A stretch of DNA of 64,000 bases from Nyssa sinensis (GCA_008638375.1 VIRR01000511.1:186001-250000), one strand, 5' to 3'; positions 10,845 to 24,079 are shown, counted from the first letter of the stretch. Numbers and translations: made by a program. The notes: generated by a model from the sequence alone, not told the origin.

Positions 10845-11340
10845 GCTTTCTATAAAAGTTTGTTTGGAAGACCAGGGCACCTTTAAAAAAGGCATTCTTT
10901 GGGTGGACTGCGGTTTATGAGGCAAAAATGATGGTTGATAATGTGAAGAAGTGTGGGCTTTGCTTGGTTAGTAGATGTTGCATGTGCAAGATTCAGGAGA
11001 CAATTAATCATTTGTTTTTGCATTGGTGCAGTGGCTAACGACTCATGAATTTGCTTTCTGTGCTTTTTGGAGTGCATTGGGTTAGCCAGAGTCTGTTGTG
11101 GATCTTTAGTGGGTTGGAGAGGCCTTTGACGGTGTAGAAAGGACCGATGAGTGTGGAATGCAGTTCTGTTTGGCCTTTTGCAGTGTGTGTGGAAGGAACG
11201 AAATTAGAGGGTTTTTATGGGAGGAGCGGTTGCATCGTGACTTAAAAGGGATGGTTCTTGAATTCTTTGAATTTGTGGACCGTACAGCGTTACACTCTCT
11301 ATGTTGATTCTTTAGTTTTTGAGTGATATGAAACTTATGT
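10845..11340 (+). mobile_element. L1-type LINE fragment (C)
   Basis: Translation with one or two frame changes gives KKAFFGWTAVYEAKMMVDNV followed by a Cys-rich segment (CCMCKIQETINHLFLHW). This matches the zinc-finger region near the C-terminus of plant L1 ORF2. It is heavily decayed. Confidence 0.65.
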
Positions 11341-11879
11341 CATAAGATTGGGTGGTGATTTGTGGGTTTTTTTTTTTGTGCAATCAGAATTATTATATCT
11401 GCATAAATTTGTAGAGGAAGCTTTTATTCAAACTCTAATTGTGCATTAGAGCTTTCAAAGCCATGACCAGTGAATGACTTGTATCTGGAAGACATAATTA
11501 TCCATCCTGCACCTCAATCCACTCTTGATGCGCAAAATGCATGCTTAGATCAAACAAACAGGCATCCTTTCCATGCATCAACATGCTTAAAACAGTGGGC
11601 CCAATAGCAAATAAGAAGAGTATCATACACATCACTATAAAATCAACAAAATCCACTTGTACTTGGGGCTGGCCACAAGCATCACCTAGCTGTGACTATA
11701 GATAAGTAAAGTGAAGGAATCCAATTAGCATCACTGAAACTAAGAGTGAAGCAACGATAAAAAACATCTACATCACATCCACAATAGGCTTGAATAGGAA
11801 GTCAATTCCTGTTCTAGAACCGCTCATATTGGGTCCATTTTAGGCTAGGCTAACTTTGCTTAAGGACTATTATTTAAAT

Positions 11880-12900
11880 CCTCCAAATCATGTTTGTTAG
11901 TATCTTACGATTCATTTCGATATGGGCAAAAAATGATATGTATCATGTAGTCATATCTTTTTGCACCATATCTCACAATATGCAGTATGTATCTTATGAT
12001 ATCTTTTGATACGCATGATATATAAAATTTGCGCAATTAGGCTAAATGCATCGTTTTGGCCTCCTTTTTCTTGTTGTTTTGTTATATACATGGAAAGGAT
12101 CTCATTTTTGCTTGCTTTGGTTTTATATTGCCTCTTTCTAATGCCTAGAGATCTCTCCCCAAATAGGAAAGAAAAAAGTCCTTTTAGAGGATGAGGATGG
12201 GGATGAGTGAAGAGTGAAGAGTGAAGAGTGAGGACATACACGAAGAGGATGAGGATGAGTGAAGAGGTGAGGACATACACGAAGTTGAAGAAAAAAAATG
12301 AAGTGAAGAAATAGTGGCATCTAATGATGATTGCCGATTGAGATGAAAATGGAATAGATTATAAAAATGAATTATTTTGAATTTTCTATTTAAATTTTGA
12401 TATTAATAAACTATGTTGCAAACTTGGATTATTAAATTTTGGTTTAGAACTTATAGTATTTATAAATCTTGATTCTTGTATTATGTAGAATTTAATTTGT
12501 TTTTTTTATAAGTGAGGTGAAATGTTATTTATATCATTTTGATGATATCGATGCCATTATTGAAATTGGAGAATGAGAAGAAAATGGAATATATTATAAA
12601 AAAAAATTATTTTGAATTTTGTATTTAAATTTTGATATTGATAAACTATGTTGCAAACTTGGATTATTAAATTTTGGTTTGAAACTTGTTGCATTTATAA
12701 ATCTTGATTCATTTATTGTGTAGAATTGAAGTTATTTTTTTATAAGTGGGTTGAAATATTATTTATACAATGTATCATTTTAAACAATGTATATATATAA
12801 CACTATATATAAATATAAATATATTTAAAAAATTGAGCGTATCTTACGATACATGATACAATATTTTTGAAAAACAATAAGCATTACAATACATGTTTTT
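11880..12900. repeat. Degenerate non-autonomous element with internal 235-bp tandem duplication
   Basis: Words of the type GTATCTTACGAT and ATGATACAAT cluster at both ends (about 11905-12020 and 12838-12900), suggesting terminal repeats. Inside, the block starting AAAATGGAATA at 12346 is repeated from 12581. A GAAGAGTGA minisatellite lies at about 12205-12275. No transposase is seen and the boundaries are uncertain. Confidence 0.45.
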
Positions 12901-13455
12901 GAAAACTATGTACCAAATTCAAAGACTTAAGTTCTTGGATCCTTAAAGTGGGCACAACTTTTATAAAAGTTTGCACTTTCCAATGAAATAACTTAGTATT
13001 TTTGCGACATAACCGAAATGACCCACCCTAGCTTTGACAACATTTTGGGCAAAATATAAAGCAAATATCTTACACTAGTCCCACCTCAAATGACCCATTC
13101 ATTTGCCCCATTTTCATTGATAAAACAAAGTCAAAACAAAAGGGTTCATTTTTAAGGTCTTGGTCAATCAAAAGCTAGGATGCATGCCATCTCAATTCAT
13201 GAATTAAGAAGGTGACATACTAGAGGGCCTAAAGGAGAGGCATGTGGAGCTAAAGTTGGAGATTGTTCACAAGCTTGATTTGGAGTAAGTTCACAACCAA
13301 AGGCATCGTTTAACCCATCTATTATAATTGGTTCCATTAATTGCAGCAGAAGTCATAGAATCACATGCTTAAACTTGAAATAGGATTGTATTCTAAGAAA
13401 ATTCATGGAATAGTTGTAGTTTTTACACACAAAAAAAAAAATTCTTCTTTTCATT
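12901..13455. other. Intron sequence without recognised features
   Basis: Nothing coding or repetitive is recognised here. Confidence 0.35.
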
Positions 13456-14750
13456 TAGAAGAAAACCTTTTTTATCCGTAAAAGGTATATGCATTAAGGC
13501 GCCTGAAGGGTACGAACCCATAATTACAAAAAGGGGAACGGCTACAAAAAATCAAAGCCTAAGATCCCCCAAAAAAATCTAAGTACCTAAGTACATGGGA
13601 TTTGCCTCCCTAATCCAAAAGTTTAATAAGCGCAAAAATAATCTTTGAATGTCCAAGAGGATAGTTCAGTCCCTTCAAAGATCATCCTATTCCTTACCTC
13701 CCATAGACACCGAGGCATAGGGGGGCTATCCTCCAAGCAATCCTCAAGTCCTTCCTAAGTCGGGAACATCTTCAACTCAAAAAAACATCTCTAATAGTTT
13801 CCGCATCACCCAACTACAACCGAATAAAGAGAGTGTCAAACTCCAAGCATCTCTAGCCCAATTGCAATGCACAAGTAGATGATCCACTCTTCCTCACATT
13901 TACACAAGCAACAATGACTTTTGCAAAAGTTTTCCATAGTTAAGATGGATCCCCATGCCGCTGACCAAGCAAAAAATGCAGCTTTCTTTGGAACTTTAAA
14001 TTTACAAATCAACTTTCACGGAAAATACTCCTCATGTCTTCCCATTATCTCCTTGTAGAAAGATTGAATAGTAAACCTTTTATTGTTGTCAACTGTCCAT
14101 GCCATTTCATCCTTCTTTCCTTCCCTCAAATTAAATCTACCCAACATCTTCATAAACTCCTCAACATCCTCTTAACTCCCAATCATGAAAATGTCCACGG
14201 AAACGAGGACTCCACACCAAATTTCCACCCACCACAGAAGTAAGATTAGTAGAAAAGGCATCTCTGTTCACAGAAATGCTGTAGAGGGTGAAAAATCTCT
14301 CCTTTAGAGACCTATACCATGCATCCTACCAAAATTTCACCCGAGTCCCATCACCCACCTCATATCACAGAAACTGTTAAAAATCATTTATCCCTCTCTG
14401 AATAGACTTCCACACCCCGTATCCAAAAGCCTCCATAACCTCCTTCGAGAGCCATCTCCCATCTTCACTCCCATGTTTAGTAGAGAATCAAGATAACACC
14501 CCTTCATAAAGCTTGGTCTTCAGTTGCAAATCTCTATGTCCACTTTCCCAAGAATGCTTTGTTATCTTTAAGTCTTTGCCAGCTAAGCCTCCCCATGACA
14601 AAGGAAGTTGAACCTTGTCCCAACTCACAAGGTGGATTTTCTTCTCTCCCTCCTTACCATCCCACCAGAAATCCAGCTAAAGCTTCTCCAATTTCCCCTC
14701 CTCCGGAGCAGGAATAGGAAATAGGGACATGAAATAGGTGGGAAAACATA
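13456..14750 (-). mobile_element. L1-type LINE fragment (D)
   Basis: Reading the minus strand, the sequence runs from a reverse-transcriptase tail (a PTYFMSLFPIP-like block at about 14720) through the GGLAGKDLK-type block at about 14580, to a zinc-binding end (CCLCKCEEEWI at about 13900). The 3' UTR reads AAGGCGCCTGAAGGGTACG on the plus strand near 13495, and a short T-run marks the tail. There are many stops. Confidence 0.7.
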
Positions 14751-16040
14751 TTTTTATTCTTAAATTAGAAAAAAAAAAAAAAAAAAAAAAAAAAAACAGT
14801 TTTCCTTTCTTAGTTTAATTAAAAACTGTTTGTATTTTTTTAAAAAAAGCTGTTTCATGTTCTTATATTTAAGAAGCTGTTTTCTGTTTGAAAACAATTT
14901 TCTGTTTTGATATCAAAAGGTGATTTTCTGTTTATATTGTAAAAACCATTTCCATTATTTAAAAACTGTTTTCTGGTTTATTTTAATTTATAAACTGTTT
15001 TCTGTCTGTTATTAGAAACATATTTTTCTCTTCTTATTGAATGTCATTCCATTACTAACTTTTTAACTTTTTTCCATTTTTTAAGTCTGTTTTTTTTTTT
15101 TCATTTAATCATGTTTTTTTCATAATTGAAAAACATTTCTACTGTTTTTAGTCAACAAAAAGTTGATGTTCTGCTTTTCTTAAACAAAACAAAAAGAGAA
15201 AACTGAATTTGTTTTGAAGTCTCATCGGAAAACTGACTTTATAGAATATTGATTCCTTTTTTCTGGACAAGAAAAAAAAAACTTCAATCTTCTAGAAAAC
15301 ATGTGTTTCTTCCATTTATTTTTTTCTTCTTTGAAATATGATCTTATTTTGTTACAATACCAAGCTTACTCAGTTGATCTCACATGTTTGTGTGTGCACC
15401 CCCCACCCTGCACCTCCACACTGCCACCCACTCGCACGCACATTTCCACGCGCACAATCATGCTAACTGGATCTCAAACGAGTGGTCGAGTACATATGCA
15501 ATCCAGCTTGCTAAGCAATCCAAATATGTTGTAATCTTCTTTTCTTTGCAAACTACAACAGATCTAATTCTTGTCATAAAAACAATTCTTGTCATAAAAA
15601 CATGTAGGTGACTCAAACTAATCTTTGATATGACAACTAATTAGTAATTTATGTGTTTAGTTAATTTTTTTTCCTCTTTTAAGAATATATATATATAGTT
15701 TTTTCTCTGTATGCATTTGGTTAGCTTACTTATTCTATAAGTTTGAATGGTATGATTAGTATGTTTTTCTTGCTTAGTCTTTTTATCTTTTTTGATAAGT
15801 AAGAGTAATTCATTCTAGAGATATATATCATTTATACGACATTACTCTACAAAAAATAATAATAATAAATATATATCATGTATGATCTAGTATGCCTAAA
15901 AAAAAAAGAGATATAGAGCATAAGTTTGTCTTGAAAAAAACACATAGTATGATCTTCAAAAATTCTACTGCTTTGTTTCCCTCCATAAACACCAACTAGG
16001 CAAGCTTCCACATCGTTTTAGCTTTCCTATTCCTACACCC
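14751..16040. other. A/T-rich intron with dispersed AAAACTGTTTTCTG words
   Basis: Between about 14790 and 15100 the word AACTGTTTTCTG or close variants recurs at irregular spacing, following a 33-base A-run. No element ends could be defined. Nothing else is recognised up to 16040. Confidence 0.4.
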
Positions 16041-16990
16041 TCCAATCCAACAACTAAAAACATTTAAAATTGACCTCGACATCACCTACTCAATACCAAA
16101 AGGGGTATAAGGCCAATAGGTCTCTTGCCACCGAGCAAAATAGGAGAAGATGCTGAGTCGCTCCTCAACCATTTTGCAAAAACTGCATCTATTGGCCAAG
16201 CTCCTCTCTGCTTCACATTATCAACAGTAAGGATGGCGTCCCAAACTGAAAAAAAAAAAAAACATTGGTGCCTTAGATCTCCAAATACTCTTCCAAGGAA
16301 AAGGCACACCTTGGCACCTAGTCAAAGAAGCATATAGTAGGATTTCACCAAAAAGGTTCTTGTCTTGGAAATCTTCATTTTATGGTATCTGCCTTCCCCT
16401 ACCCACTCCAATCTTCCTATGGGGAAAGCCAATTGCTCAGCCACTAACCCCATCAATCACCAGAAAAAGGGGCACAATACCACCAAATTATCTAAAAGAA
16501 ACAAAGTCAGCACCTGAAGCATCAACGTCAGTGCTGACTTGAAATAAATCCGGGAACCACTCCTTCAGATGCCTCTCATCATACCACACATCATGCCAAA
16601 ATGTCACCTAGCACCCTGCTTCCACAGCAAAGCAAATATGAAATAGTGAAATCCTCCTAGCCGATCACAATGCCTTTTCAGAGCCCTACTCCATAAGATA
16701 TCTCTAAACTCCTCGAAGCCCAACCACCCTGCGAACTCCCATATTTACGAGCAATGAGTGAACGCCAAAAAGAATTGTCCTCCATTGCGAAGTGTCAAAG
16801 CCATTTCTCCAACAGAGCTTGATTGAACCCCTTAAACCCCATTATGCTTGCACCCCCTAGCTTTAGTGGATAACACACTCTTTTCCAATTCACTAAATGG
16901 AACTTCCACTTCTCCTTCAAATCTCGCCACAAGAAATCTATTTGCAACTTTGCCAATCTTTTTTTTCAACAACATCGGAATCTTGAACAT
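16041..16990 (-). mobile_element. L1-type LINE fragment (E)
   Basis: The minus strand gives VWDAILTVDNVKQRGAWPID, then further upstream ARFEGEVEVPFSELEKSV. Both are decayed versions of blocks in the C-terminal part of plant L1 ORF2. There are several stops. It lies in ligase intron 5 in the same orientation as the gene. Confidence 0.6.
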
Positions 16991-17395
16991 GTGGTTCATG
17001 ATTAATTTTGTTGTGTACTTTAAACTGATTAAATAAAATAGTTGGGTGATGAGTAGAGACCAAAGAGAATAAGGCGAGATGAGTGCAACCAAATACTCCA
17101 GTTTCCATCTCATAACACAGTTCCTAAACCCATTGATTCTCATTATGAAGTAATTCAAGTATTTTATTGTGGAGTTATAATTGGTTAATTTCCAAGAAAC
17201 ATAAACTAAGTGGCAACTTTAGTCTGAATAAGAGGACCAAAACATACTGTGAACAATAACGAGCAAGGAAGTGTAATGGCCCCCAATTCCCAACCAAAAA
17301 ATAAAAAGAAAAAAGAAGTCCCTCCAACTTGATTCATGACAAAGTCATACTCGCAATAAAAGTATTTCATCCGATGTAAAAGCACATCAGCTCAC

Positions 17396-17512
17396 CTCAT
17401 CTGGAGGAGAATCTATTTGCCCTGGAGGTGATGAATGTTTTTCAGCATATAAAGCAGCCTGCCCAAGCGCAACTAAGAGAGTTTGCTCTGCCAAACCAAT
17501 CCGCAGTTTTGC
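17396..17512 (-). CDS. LIG1: DNA ligase 1 exon 5
   Basis: A 117-bp exon of 39 codons in phase 0, flanked by TGCAG| and |GTGAGC. It begins AKLRIGLAEQTLLVALGQAA and ends QIDSPPDE, as in plant LIG1. The following intron, about 7.6 kb to exon 6, holds three LINE fragments, a SINE and a tandem duplication. Confidence 0.88.
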
Positions 17513-17593
17513 CTGCATGAATAATTAATAGCAATTTTACAATGCGAGAAAGGAGCCAACATAGTTATCTCAAATAGGTGTCCAAATTATAAC

Positions 17594-17695
17594 CTGAAGT
17601 AGACGAATTAGATACTGAGGTTCACAATCAGTGGCTGAAACAAGAAGTGCCTTGATATGGTTCTTTTTCTTCTCTTGACTATCCTTGCCAGATTC
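17594..17695 (-). CDS. LIG1: DNA ligase 1 exon 4
   Basis: A 102-bp exon of 34 codons in phase 0, flanked by GACAG| and |GTTATA. It reads ESGKDSQEKKKNHIKALLVS and ends ATDCEPQYLIRLLQ. This corresponds to the family block that precedes the AKLRIGL segment. No stop or frameshift is present. Confidence 0.88.
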
Positions 17696-17911
17696 CTGTC
17701 AAACATCGGGAAAAAAAAAAGAAACAGCAAGTTAAGTACTGCACTAATGACTAAATCACTAAACACTTGTTTATTGCTACCAAATTTTAACTAATTATCC
17801 TTTTTCTCCTCTCACACATTAAGGAATGCCCAACAAAAAATAGTGCATCTATACAAAACTAATTTTACCTTAAAATTAGTATACTACCAGTAAAAAGGCC
17901 TCTCTTTTTTT

Positions 17912-19618
17912 AGGGGACAGAAGAGATGGTGGGGTCACTATTTCCCACCTATTGTTTGCAGACGACACCATTATATTCTGCGACCCTTCGGCGCGTCAGC
18001 TTCGTTCTGTGAGATGTATCCTTGTGTGCTTTGAAGCTGTGTCAGGCTTGCGGATCAATCTCTCAAAAAGTAGTATTACTCCGGTTGGGTTGATGCAGGG
18101 GCTGGACATGTTAGCTAGTACGTTAGGTTGCAGAGTGGGATGTCTTCTATTGGTTTATTTGGGCCTCCCGCTGGGTGCTCCTATGCGTTCCACTGGGGTT
18201 TGAGACCCTGTTGTGGCGAGGTTTTTTTAGCAAGCTGGCAGGTTGGAAGGGTCAGCTCCTCTCTAAGGGAGGCAAGCTCACTCTCATCAAAAGCACTTTG
18301 GCAAATCTCCCCACCTACTTCATGTCTCTCTTCCTCATGCCAAAGTCAATTAGTAGGAAGCTAGAGAAAATCCAAAGGGACTTCTTATGGGGCCAAGAAG
18401 GAGATCGCAACAAGTTTCATTTAGTGGCTTGGGACAAGATCAAGAAGCCAGTGTCTCTTGGAGGCCTTGGGGTGAAAGACTTGGGCATTTTCAACACAGC
18501 TCTTTTGGGTAAATGGCTATGGAGGTTTGCGGAGAGCGAGGGGGAGCTGTGGAGGGAAATCATTATTGCTAAGTATGGGTGTGTCAGTGGAGGCTGGTGC
18601 TCGGGCAGTGTGGAGGGGCCTCGAGGTTGTGGTCCATGGGGTTCTATTAGAAGTGGTTGGAGGATCTTCAATGATAAGTGTCGCTTTGTCATTGGGAATG
18701 GAGGCCGTGTCAGCTTTTGGGAGGATGTGTGGAATGGAGATGTTCCGCTTAGGGTGAAATTCCCTTCTTTATATAGACTGGCTACTAACAAGGCGGCTAA
18801 AGTATGTGAGTACTTGGAGAGAGCAGGGAACAAGCTTGTCTGGACCCCTCATTTTAGGCGAAACTTTTATGATTGGGAGTTAGATGAAGTGGGCTCCTTT
18901 CTTGGTCACATTTGCACTTGCCGAGCCAGGGAAGGGAGGGAGGACATGAGAGTGTGGCTTCCAAATAAGAAGTCTTTCTCAGTTCACTCCTTCTACAATA
19001 GTCTGTTCACATCAGATAGCCTTCTCTTCCCTTGGAAGCTCATATGGTTCTCAAAAGCCCCCCCTAAGGCTTCTTTCTTCGCTTGGGAAGCTCCATGGAA
19101 AGCCATATTAACAACGGACAACTTGAAGAAACGAGACTTCATTCTGGCTAGTAGATGCTACCTTTGCAAACAGCAAGAGGAAACGGTGGATCACGTTCTT
19201 ATCCATTGCCCTTTTTCTTGGAATTGTTGGAACATGATTTTTGCCCTTGTTGGTGTTTCCTGGGTCATGTCTGGTACCGTCAAGGATCTTCTATTGGCTT
19301 AGACAGGGTGCAACCTCTCCGAAGAGATTTAAAGTCCTTGGCACCTGGCCCCCGTTTGCTTACTTTGGTGTATTTGGATTGAAAGAAACAAGCGTGTCTT
19401 CGAAGAAGTGGAGCTTCCCACTCCCATATTCAAAGACTCTTTTCTGCGCTTATTATTTTTTTGGGCTCAAGAGGCATCCCCTGTCGATGTCTCTTCTTTT
19501 GTTGATTTCTTGGGGTCATTAAGACCTTTGTAAAGTTTTTTGGGGGCTTTTCCCTTGTTGCCTTTCTTGGGCACATCTTCAATATATATACATCTTTACT
19601 TATCAAAAAAAAAAAAAA
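17912..19618 (+). mobile_element. 5'-truncated L1-type LINE with clear target duplication (F)
   Basis: The element starts inside the reverse transcriptase: LLFADDTIIFCD carries the FADD catalytic motif and SGLRINLSKSSITPVG follows. After one frameshift near 18180 a long ORF (to 19302) covers the LPTYFMSLFLMPKS block, GGLGVKDLGIFNTALLGKW and the zinc-binding motif CYLCKQQEETVDHVLIHCPF. A poly-A tail ends at about 19618. The sequence AAAAAGGCCTCTCTTTTTTT occurs on both sides, at 17892-17911 and about 19617-19637, a classic L1 target duplication. This is the best preserved LINE in the window. It lies in ligase intron 3 on the opposite strand. Confidence 0.92.
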
Positions 19619-19638
19619 AAAAGGCCTCTCTTTTTTTT

Positions 19639-19800
19639 GATCAGTAAGTAACAAGGCCTTCATAACCCATAACTTTTATTAGTAAAGAAATTTGTATAAG
19701 CGCCCAAGGGGGATGCACCCACTATACCAACAAGACAAAGGCTATGGCCTCAAAGACCCCAAAAAATCTACATAAGATCCCACATACAAAGGCTATGAAG
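19639..19800 (-). mobile_element. 3' UTR fragment of another LINE (G)
   Basis: The plus-strand sequence TTGATCAGTAAGTAAC, then AAGCGCCCAAGGGGGATGC and CCCACTATACC, resembles the reversed 3' end of plant L1 elements, as near 13490 in fragment D. Element F appears to have inserted at its T-rich tail. Confidence 0.4.
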
Positions 19801-21914
19801 GCTATGGCCCTCATAACCCATAACTAACCATAGAAACCTGACTAAATGAAAGTGGAAGCTTCATGCTGTTTCACATATCAATAACAATAACTCGGGTTGG
19901 AATCTTGATTACTGAAAGCAATATACCTTTTTTGTTTCACATAAATTGGGCTGCAAAGCAAAGTTAATTTTGAATTTGGTACACGGCCAGGGTGGGAACA
20001 GTGTTTAATCAAAATCAATGTGAAGCATGTTTGAGAATGGTATTGATGCCTGGTGTTAACACTGATGGCAGTGTCGCCAACGAAGGAAGTAGTGGAGTGG
20101 CAAGGTGTGGCTGTGGGGCCTATGGCACCAGTGCTGGTGACAACAATGGAAGATGTGGTGGCTGCAGCAGCAGGGGTGGAACCATTACCACTGATGTCTG
20201 TGATTGTAGAAGTGTCAAGGCAAATATTTTTTTTACAAGACTGACACAGACACACACAAAAAAAACTGTATCACATATGGGACTTGAACCATCAACCTCC
20301 TTTTTGGAAGGTGGATGAGATACCCTCAAGTTAATGTTCAGTTGTGCCAGGGCAATGGTGATAACACAGCGTGAGAGAAAATGCCAATTTCGTAAAGTCA
20401 TAAGACCTATAATGGTGGCGGTAGCAGTGGTGCGGTGATGGTAGTGGCTGTGCATGTGGTGAAGTGATGTTAGTGGCTGTGCATTGGGAACACGTGTCAG
20501 AAAGAAAGTGGAAACTTTTGCTTTAAAGAAATTAACACAAATACTCACAAAGTTTATCATAAACTACAATTTTATACCTATCTACTATCAAAAGCATAAA
20601 AGTATTTCCTGAATGCCTTATAAAAAAATGTGATAGGTGAAAAATACCTATCCATGTTCCAAAGAAAATATGTGATAGGTGAAAAATGCAGTGTCCAAAT
20701 TGATAATGGACTGAAGAAGGTTCACCAGCCCAAGCAAATAAACAGAGACATGAATAGAGACAACAAAACCTTTGTGGATATAACCAGCAATATGAATCAT
20801 TTTATGAGTGATATGAATGCAACAAGAAAGGTGTCAATATCCATATAGTCTTGGCCAGTATAGGTACTGTTCATTTCAATTGACATTTTTGGCTATCATC
20901 AATATCACCACGGGGTTCTGGAAAATGTCAGCCCAAACAACTTTCAAAGGCACATTGACCATTAAACAAGATTTTCTAAATATCGTATTACATGGGTATA
21001 GTATTGTCCGCAACTCACTAATGGTACTTTTAACTCCACAAAAATGGGCCACAAAGTGGAAAAAGTAAAAAGAAAATAGTAATAACAGAGACTAGAGTAG
21101 GGATTATAATGGTATTCATTCACCCAGACATTGAGTGGGTATAATAATAACATCACTGTTGCAGGAAGGTGCTGTTGAAGATTGGAAAATAGATTGGGGT
21201 TCTCCCTCGTGGCTACTGAAAAAAAATTAACATCAGTAATAATTAGCAGGAAGTTAAAGTTACCTTACATTCGTGGCACAAATCGACATCAGCTTGTTAT
21301 CATTTATCTTCCAAAACTATTTTTTTATAGTCATATATACTGAAAAACATAGTTCACTGAAATCACTTTCTCCATTTCTTTGCCAGCAAAAAGAATGAAT
21401 CATGAGTTCAATGCATAACTGGATCTTATTATGGTAGTACATATTAAAAGTTTGAGGGCGTTGGGAACCATGTGTCATCCAGAATAGAAACACTCACTCA
21501 CTTCAACTTTTAATCAAACTTCAGACATCCAAAAGAGACAATTGGTTCAGGAAGTAATGAACCATGCTTCCTAAGTAGTAAGTTATCTGCACTATTGACT
21601 CATTGACACTTCCCCCAAGTTACATTGATAGTCAGCACAATAAATGCTACACAAGAATGAAATCTCAACCATGAATATGCAAGCAGGAGAAAGAGACTAC
21701 CCATATGAGCAAAGCATTAAATCAGACAACAGATAACTAAATCAAATACAAAAATCCAGTATCCCTACTTCCATTCTTATCAACATTCAAATAGTATCCA
21801 AACGTTTGTTATTTAACTCAATATAATATATATATATACATATATATTGTAAAGCATAACAAAGTCAAAACACATTTTGTTTCCAAATTAAATAGAAGGA
21901 TAAAAATACAGCAC
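19801..21914. other. Ligase intron 3, no recognised gene
   Basis: Holds a GTGG-rich stretch at about 20050-20470 and a tRNA-like B box near 20282 without other SINE features. The ORFs here are compositional artefacts. Confidence 0.35.
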
Positions 21915-22031
21915 CTTGGCAATGAGCTGAAATGTATCAAAAACTTTGGTAACAGTTAATGCTTCACTTTTACGCATCAAAGATTGGGATGAATGGCTTG
22001 CTTTAGCAACAAGGCCCAAGTCTCCCAATTT
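21915..22031 (-). CDS. LIG1: DNA ligase 1 exon 3
   Basis: A 117-bp exon of 39 codons in phase 0, flanked by GGTAG| and |GTGCTG. It reads KLGDLGLVAKASHSSQSLMR and then KSEALTVTKVFDTFQLIAK. This matches the conserved LGDLGLVAK and VTKVFDTF blocks of the plant LIG1 DNA-binding domain. No internal stop is present. Confidence 0.88.
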
Positions 22032-23846
22032 CTACCATTAAGAAAATTTATAAGTATAGTCAATAGTTTGCCAAAAAGAGAGGGGGGGAGGACTGAGTAA
22101 AGCATTAAAATATAATGTGAACTACATATCACAGCAAATAAAAAACACAATTGAGTTAATTTAAAGATGTTAAAATGGTAAAAATGTATGCACCAATCAA
22201 CTTCAAGTTTCAGTCATCCAAGTTTAAATACATTACAGTAATTAAGAAGGATACAAAAATGCATAAACCATCAAGAATGAATGTTATAATATAACGTTCA
22301 TTTACATGAGTATATGATTAAAATGATGATAATGACAAGCAGAAATATTAGTTCCCATCATGCTTTCTATTTGTAAATGAATAGCTGTTGTCCTCTAGTG
22401 ATCTGGATAATGAGTAATGGCGTTTCAAAATAAGGACATTATAACAATTCAAAAGGCAACGCCCTCTAGCAGTCTAAGGTTTTTGTTCAATAAAGAAGAT
22501 AAAAATTAGATACTGGTGCATTTCAACATATATGTACAGTATTACAGTACCAAGGCCAAGTCCCACCAAAGTTAGTGTTAGTATAAACAAACACTATGTA
22601 ACGACTAAAATATACCAATATAACCTCCTTGACGAGTGATCGCTGCAAGTTGCTTCAAAGAAGGTTAAGGCTCTTTTATCTAGGGCTACGACTTGAGTGG
22701 GTTGAACTTGATCCAACCAAATGGTCCAAACCCCAATTCAATCAGTGTCAGCTAAGGTTAGTGTTTCATGGCTACAAGTTGGCCAAGGTTGAAAAAAATC
22801 AACTTAGATCATTATTCAATTTGGGCTAAGGTTAAGATGCCAATAACTGAACCTAAAATGACAACAACCACTATTTACAATATCTATAGCCAGGGACGGA
22901 GTCAAGAATTCACTCCTAAAAGAGTAAAAAATAAAGAGGAGTATATTTGAAGAACTGTTAACCGGGGGGGATTAAATTGAAATTACGATAAAGGTAAAGT
23001 GTGAAAAACTTTAAACTTAGTGGAGACAAAAAAAACATAAATTAAAAGAAGATATTTGAAAAGTATAAGAAAATTTTCAAATGTAATTCCTTCCCTATGT
23101 ATAGCGTACTTAGAAAAATGCATTGTACAATTTTTTGATAACATAATTGTAAGTTAATAGCAATATACACAGTATCACACCTAAGAAACACCTCTCAAAC
23201 ATTAGGAAATCATATCCTTATTTGGTATGCAAGAACTATCCTGAATTTTGATAGCATAGTTCCAAATGCATGGACACAAAAAGATATAAAATAGTAATAA
23301 TAATTTGAGCTCAAAATTCACAATCATGGCAAGAAAGTGAAGGAAAAACTACAATCCATGACAATTGCAATCCTCATAACTTTACGATGGTGGGAATATG
23401 GTTTGATCCAGCAGGTTTTCCTGCATCAACACAATGGATGAATATGAAAAAATGGAAAGACGACTATTTTCCAAATTCCACCACAAAGCCACATTGTTTG
23501 AGAGCTCCGCAGTTGTTCAAAATAGAATGAGAGTCAACTGGGACTTGGGAGTCTAATAATTAAGGCCTAGGGTTTCAGGGAAAGCAAATTTAACTAGTGG
23601 AAGTTATCTTATGGAACATCAATATTGGAGTATCAACCATCAGCCCTTATCAGGTAATGTATATTGGTAATTTCATTTTTTCAGACCTTTCAAGTGAGTT
23701 ATATTTTAAGCAAGAAATAAAATAATTCCGGCTAATATAGTGAAACAGATTACACAAGCTGGAGATGAAGTTTAGAATTCACACAAAAACAAGTCCACCG
23801 AAAGCTCAAATTAATCAAAGATGAACAAGAATCAACAATACATTAC
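22032..23846. other. Ligase intron 2, no recognised features
   Basis: AT-rich intron between exons 2 and 3. No element or coding similarity is recognised. Confidence 0.4.
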
Positions 23847-24079
23847 CGCGTATTCTGCCTTGATATTAGCTTCTTTTTCACCACAAGCTTCTTCAAGCCC
23901 CTTTAAAATAGAAGCATCCCCAATTCCAAGTTCCAGCCCTTCATGTGCGGGTGCAATCCTATTCGCCAAAAGATAGACAACTGAAAGCAAATCATCAGGC
24001 GTCGTCCGAATCACCATTCTCAACATATTACATACATTATCCGTAATCGCAACCCGACCCTTCTCATTAGAAATTGCAT
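23847..24079 (-). CDS. LIG1: DNA ligase 1 exon 2 (remainder of the TRIM-split exon)
   Basis: The translation continues the DNA-binding domain: AISNEKGRVAITDNVCNML, then RMVIRTTPDDLLSVVYLLAN and the LIG1 signature APAHEGLELGIGDASILKG. It ends at GCG|GTAATG in phase 0. The first codons join directly to the last codons of exon 1 if one GATGC target duplication and the TRIM are removed, which shows this was one exon before the insertion. The predicted acceptor is CCAACAG|AT at 24080/24079, built from the LTR end plus the first base of the target duplication. Confidence 0.88.

Noticed and set aside
18417..18833. 138-codon minus-strand ORF
   Set aside because: Shadow of the LINE ORF2 on the plus strand.
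20275..20300. tRNA-like B box (GGTTCAAGTCC on the minus strand)
   Set aside because: No A box at proper distance, no clear tail or target duplication, so neither a tRNA nor a SINE could be supported.
19878..20560. Overlapping ORFs on both strands rich in Gly, Val, Ser or Thr
   Set aside because: Caused by GTGG-rich low-complexity sequence; no recognisable domain.
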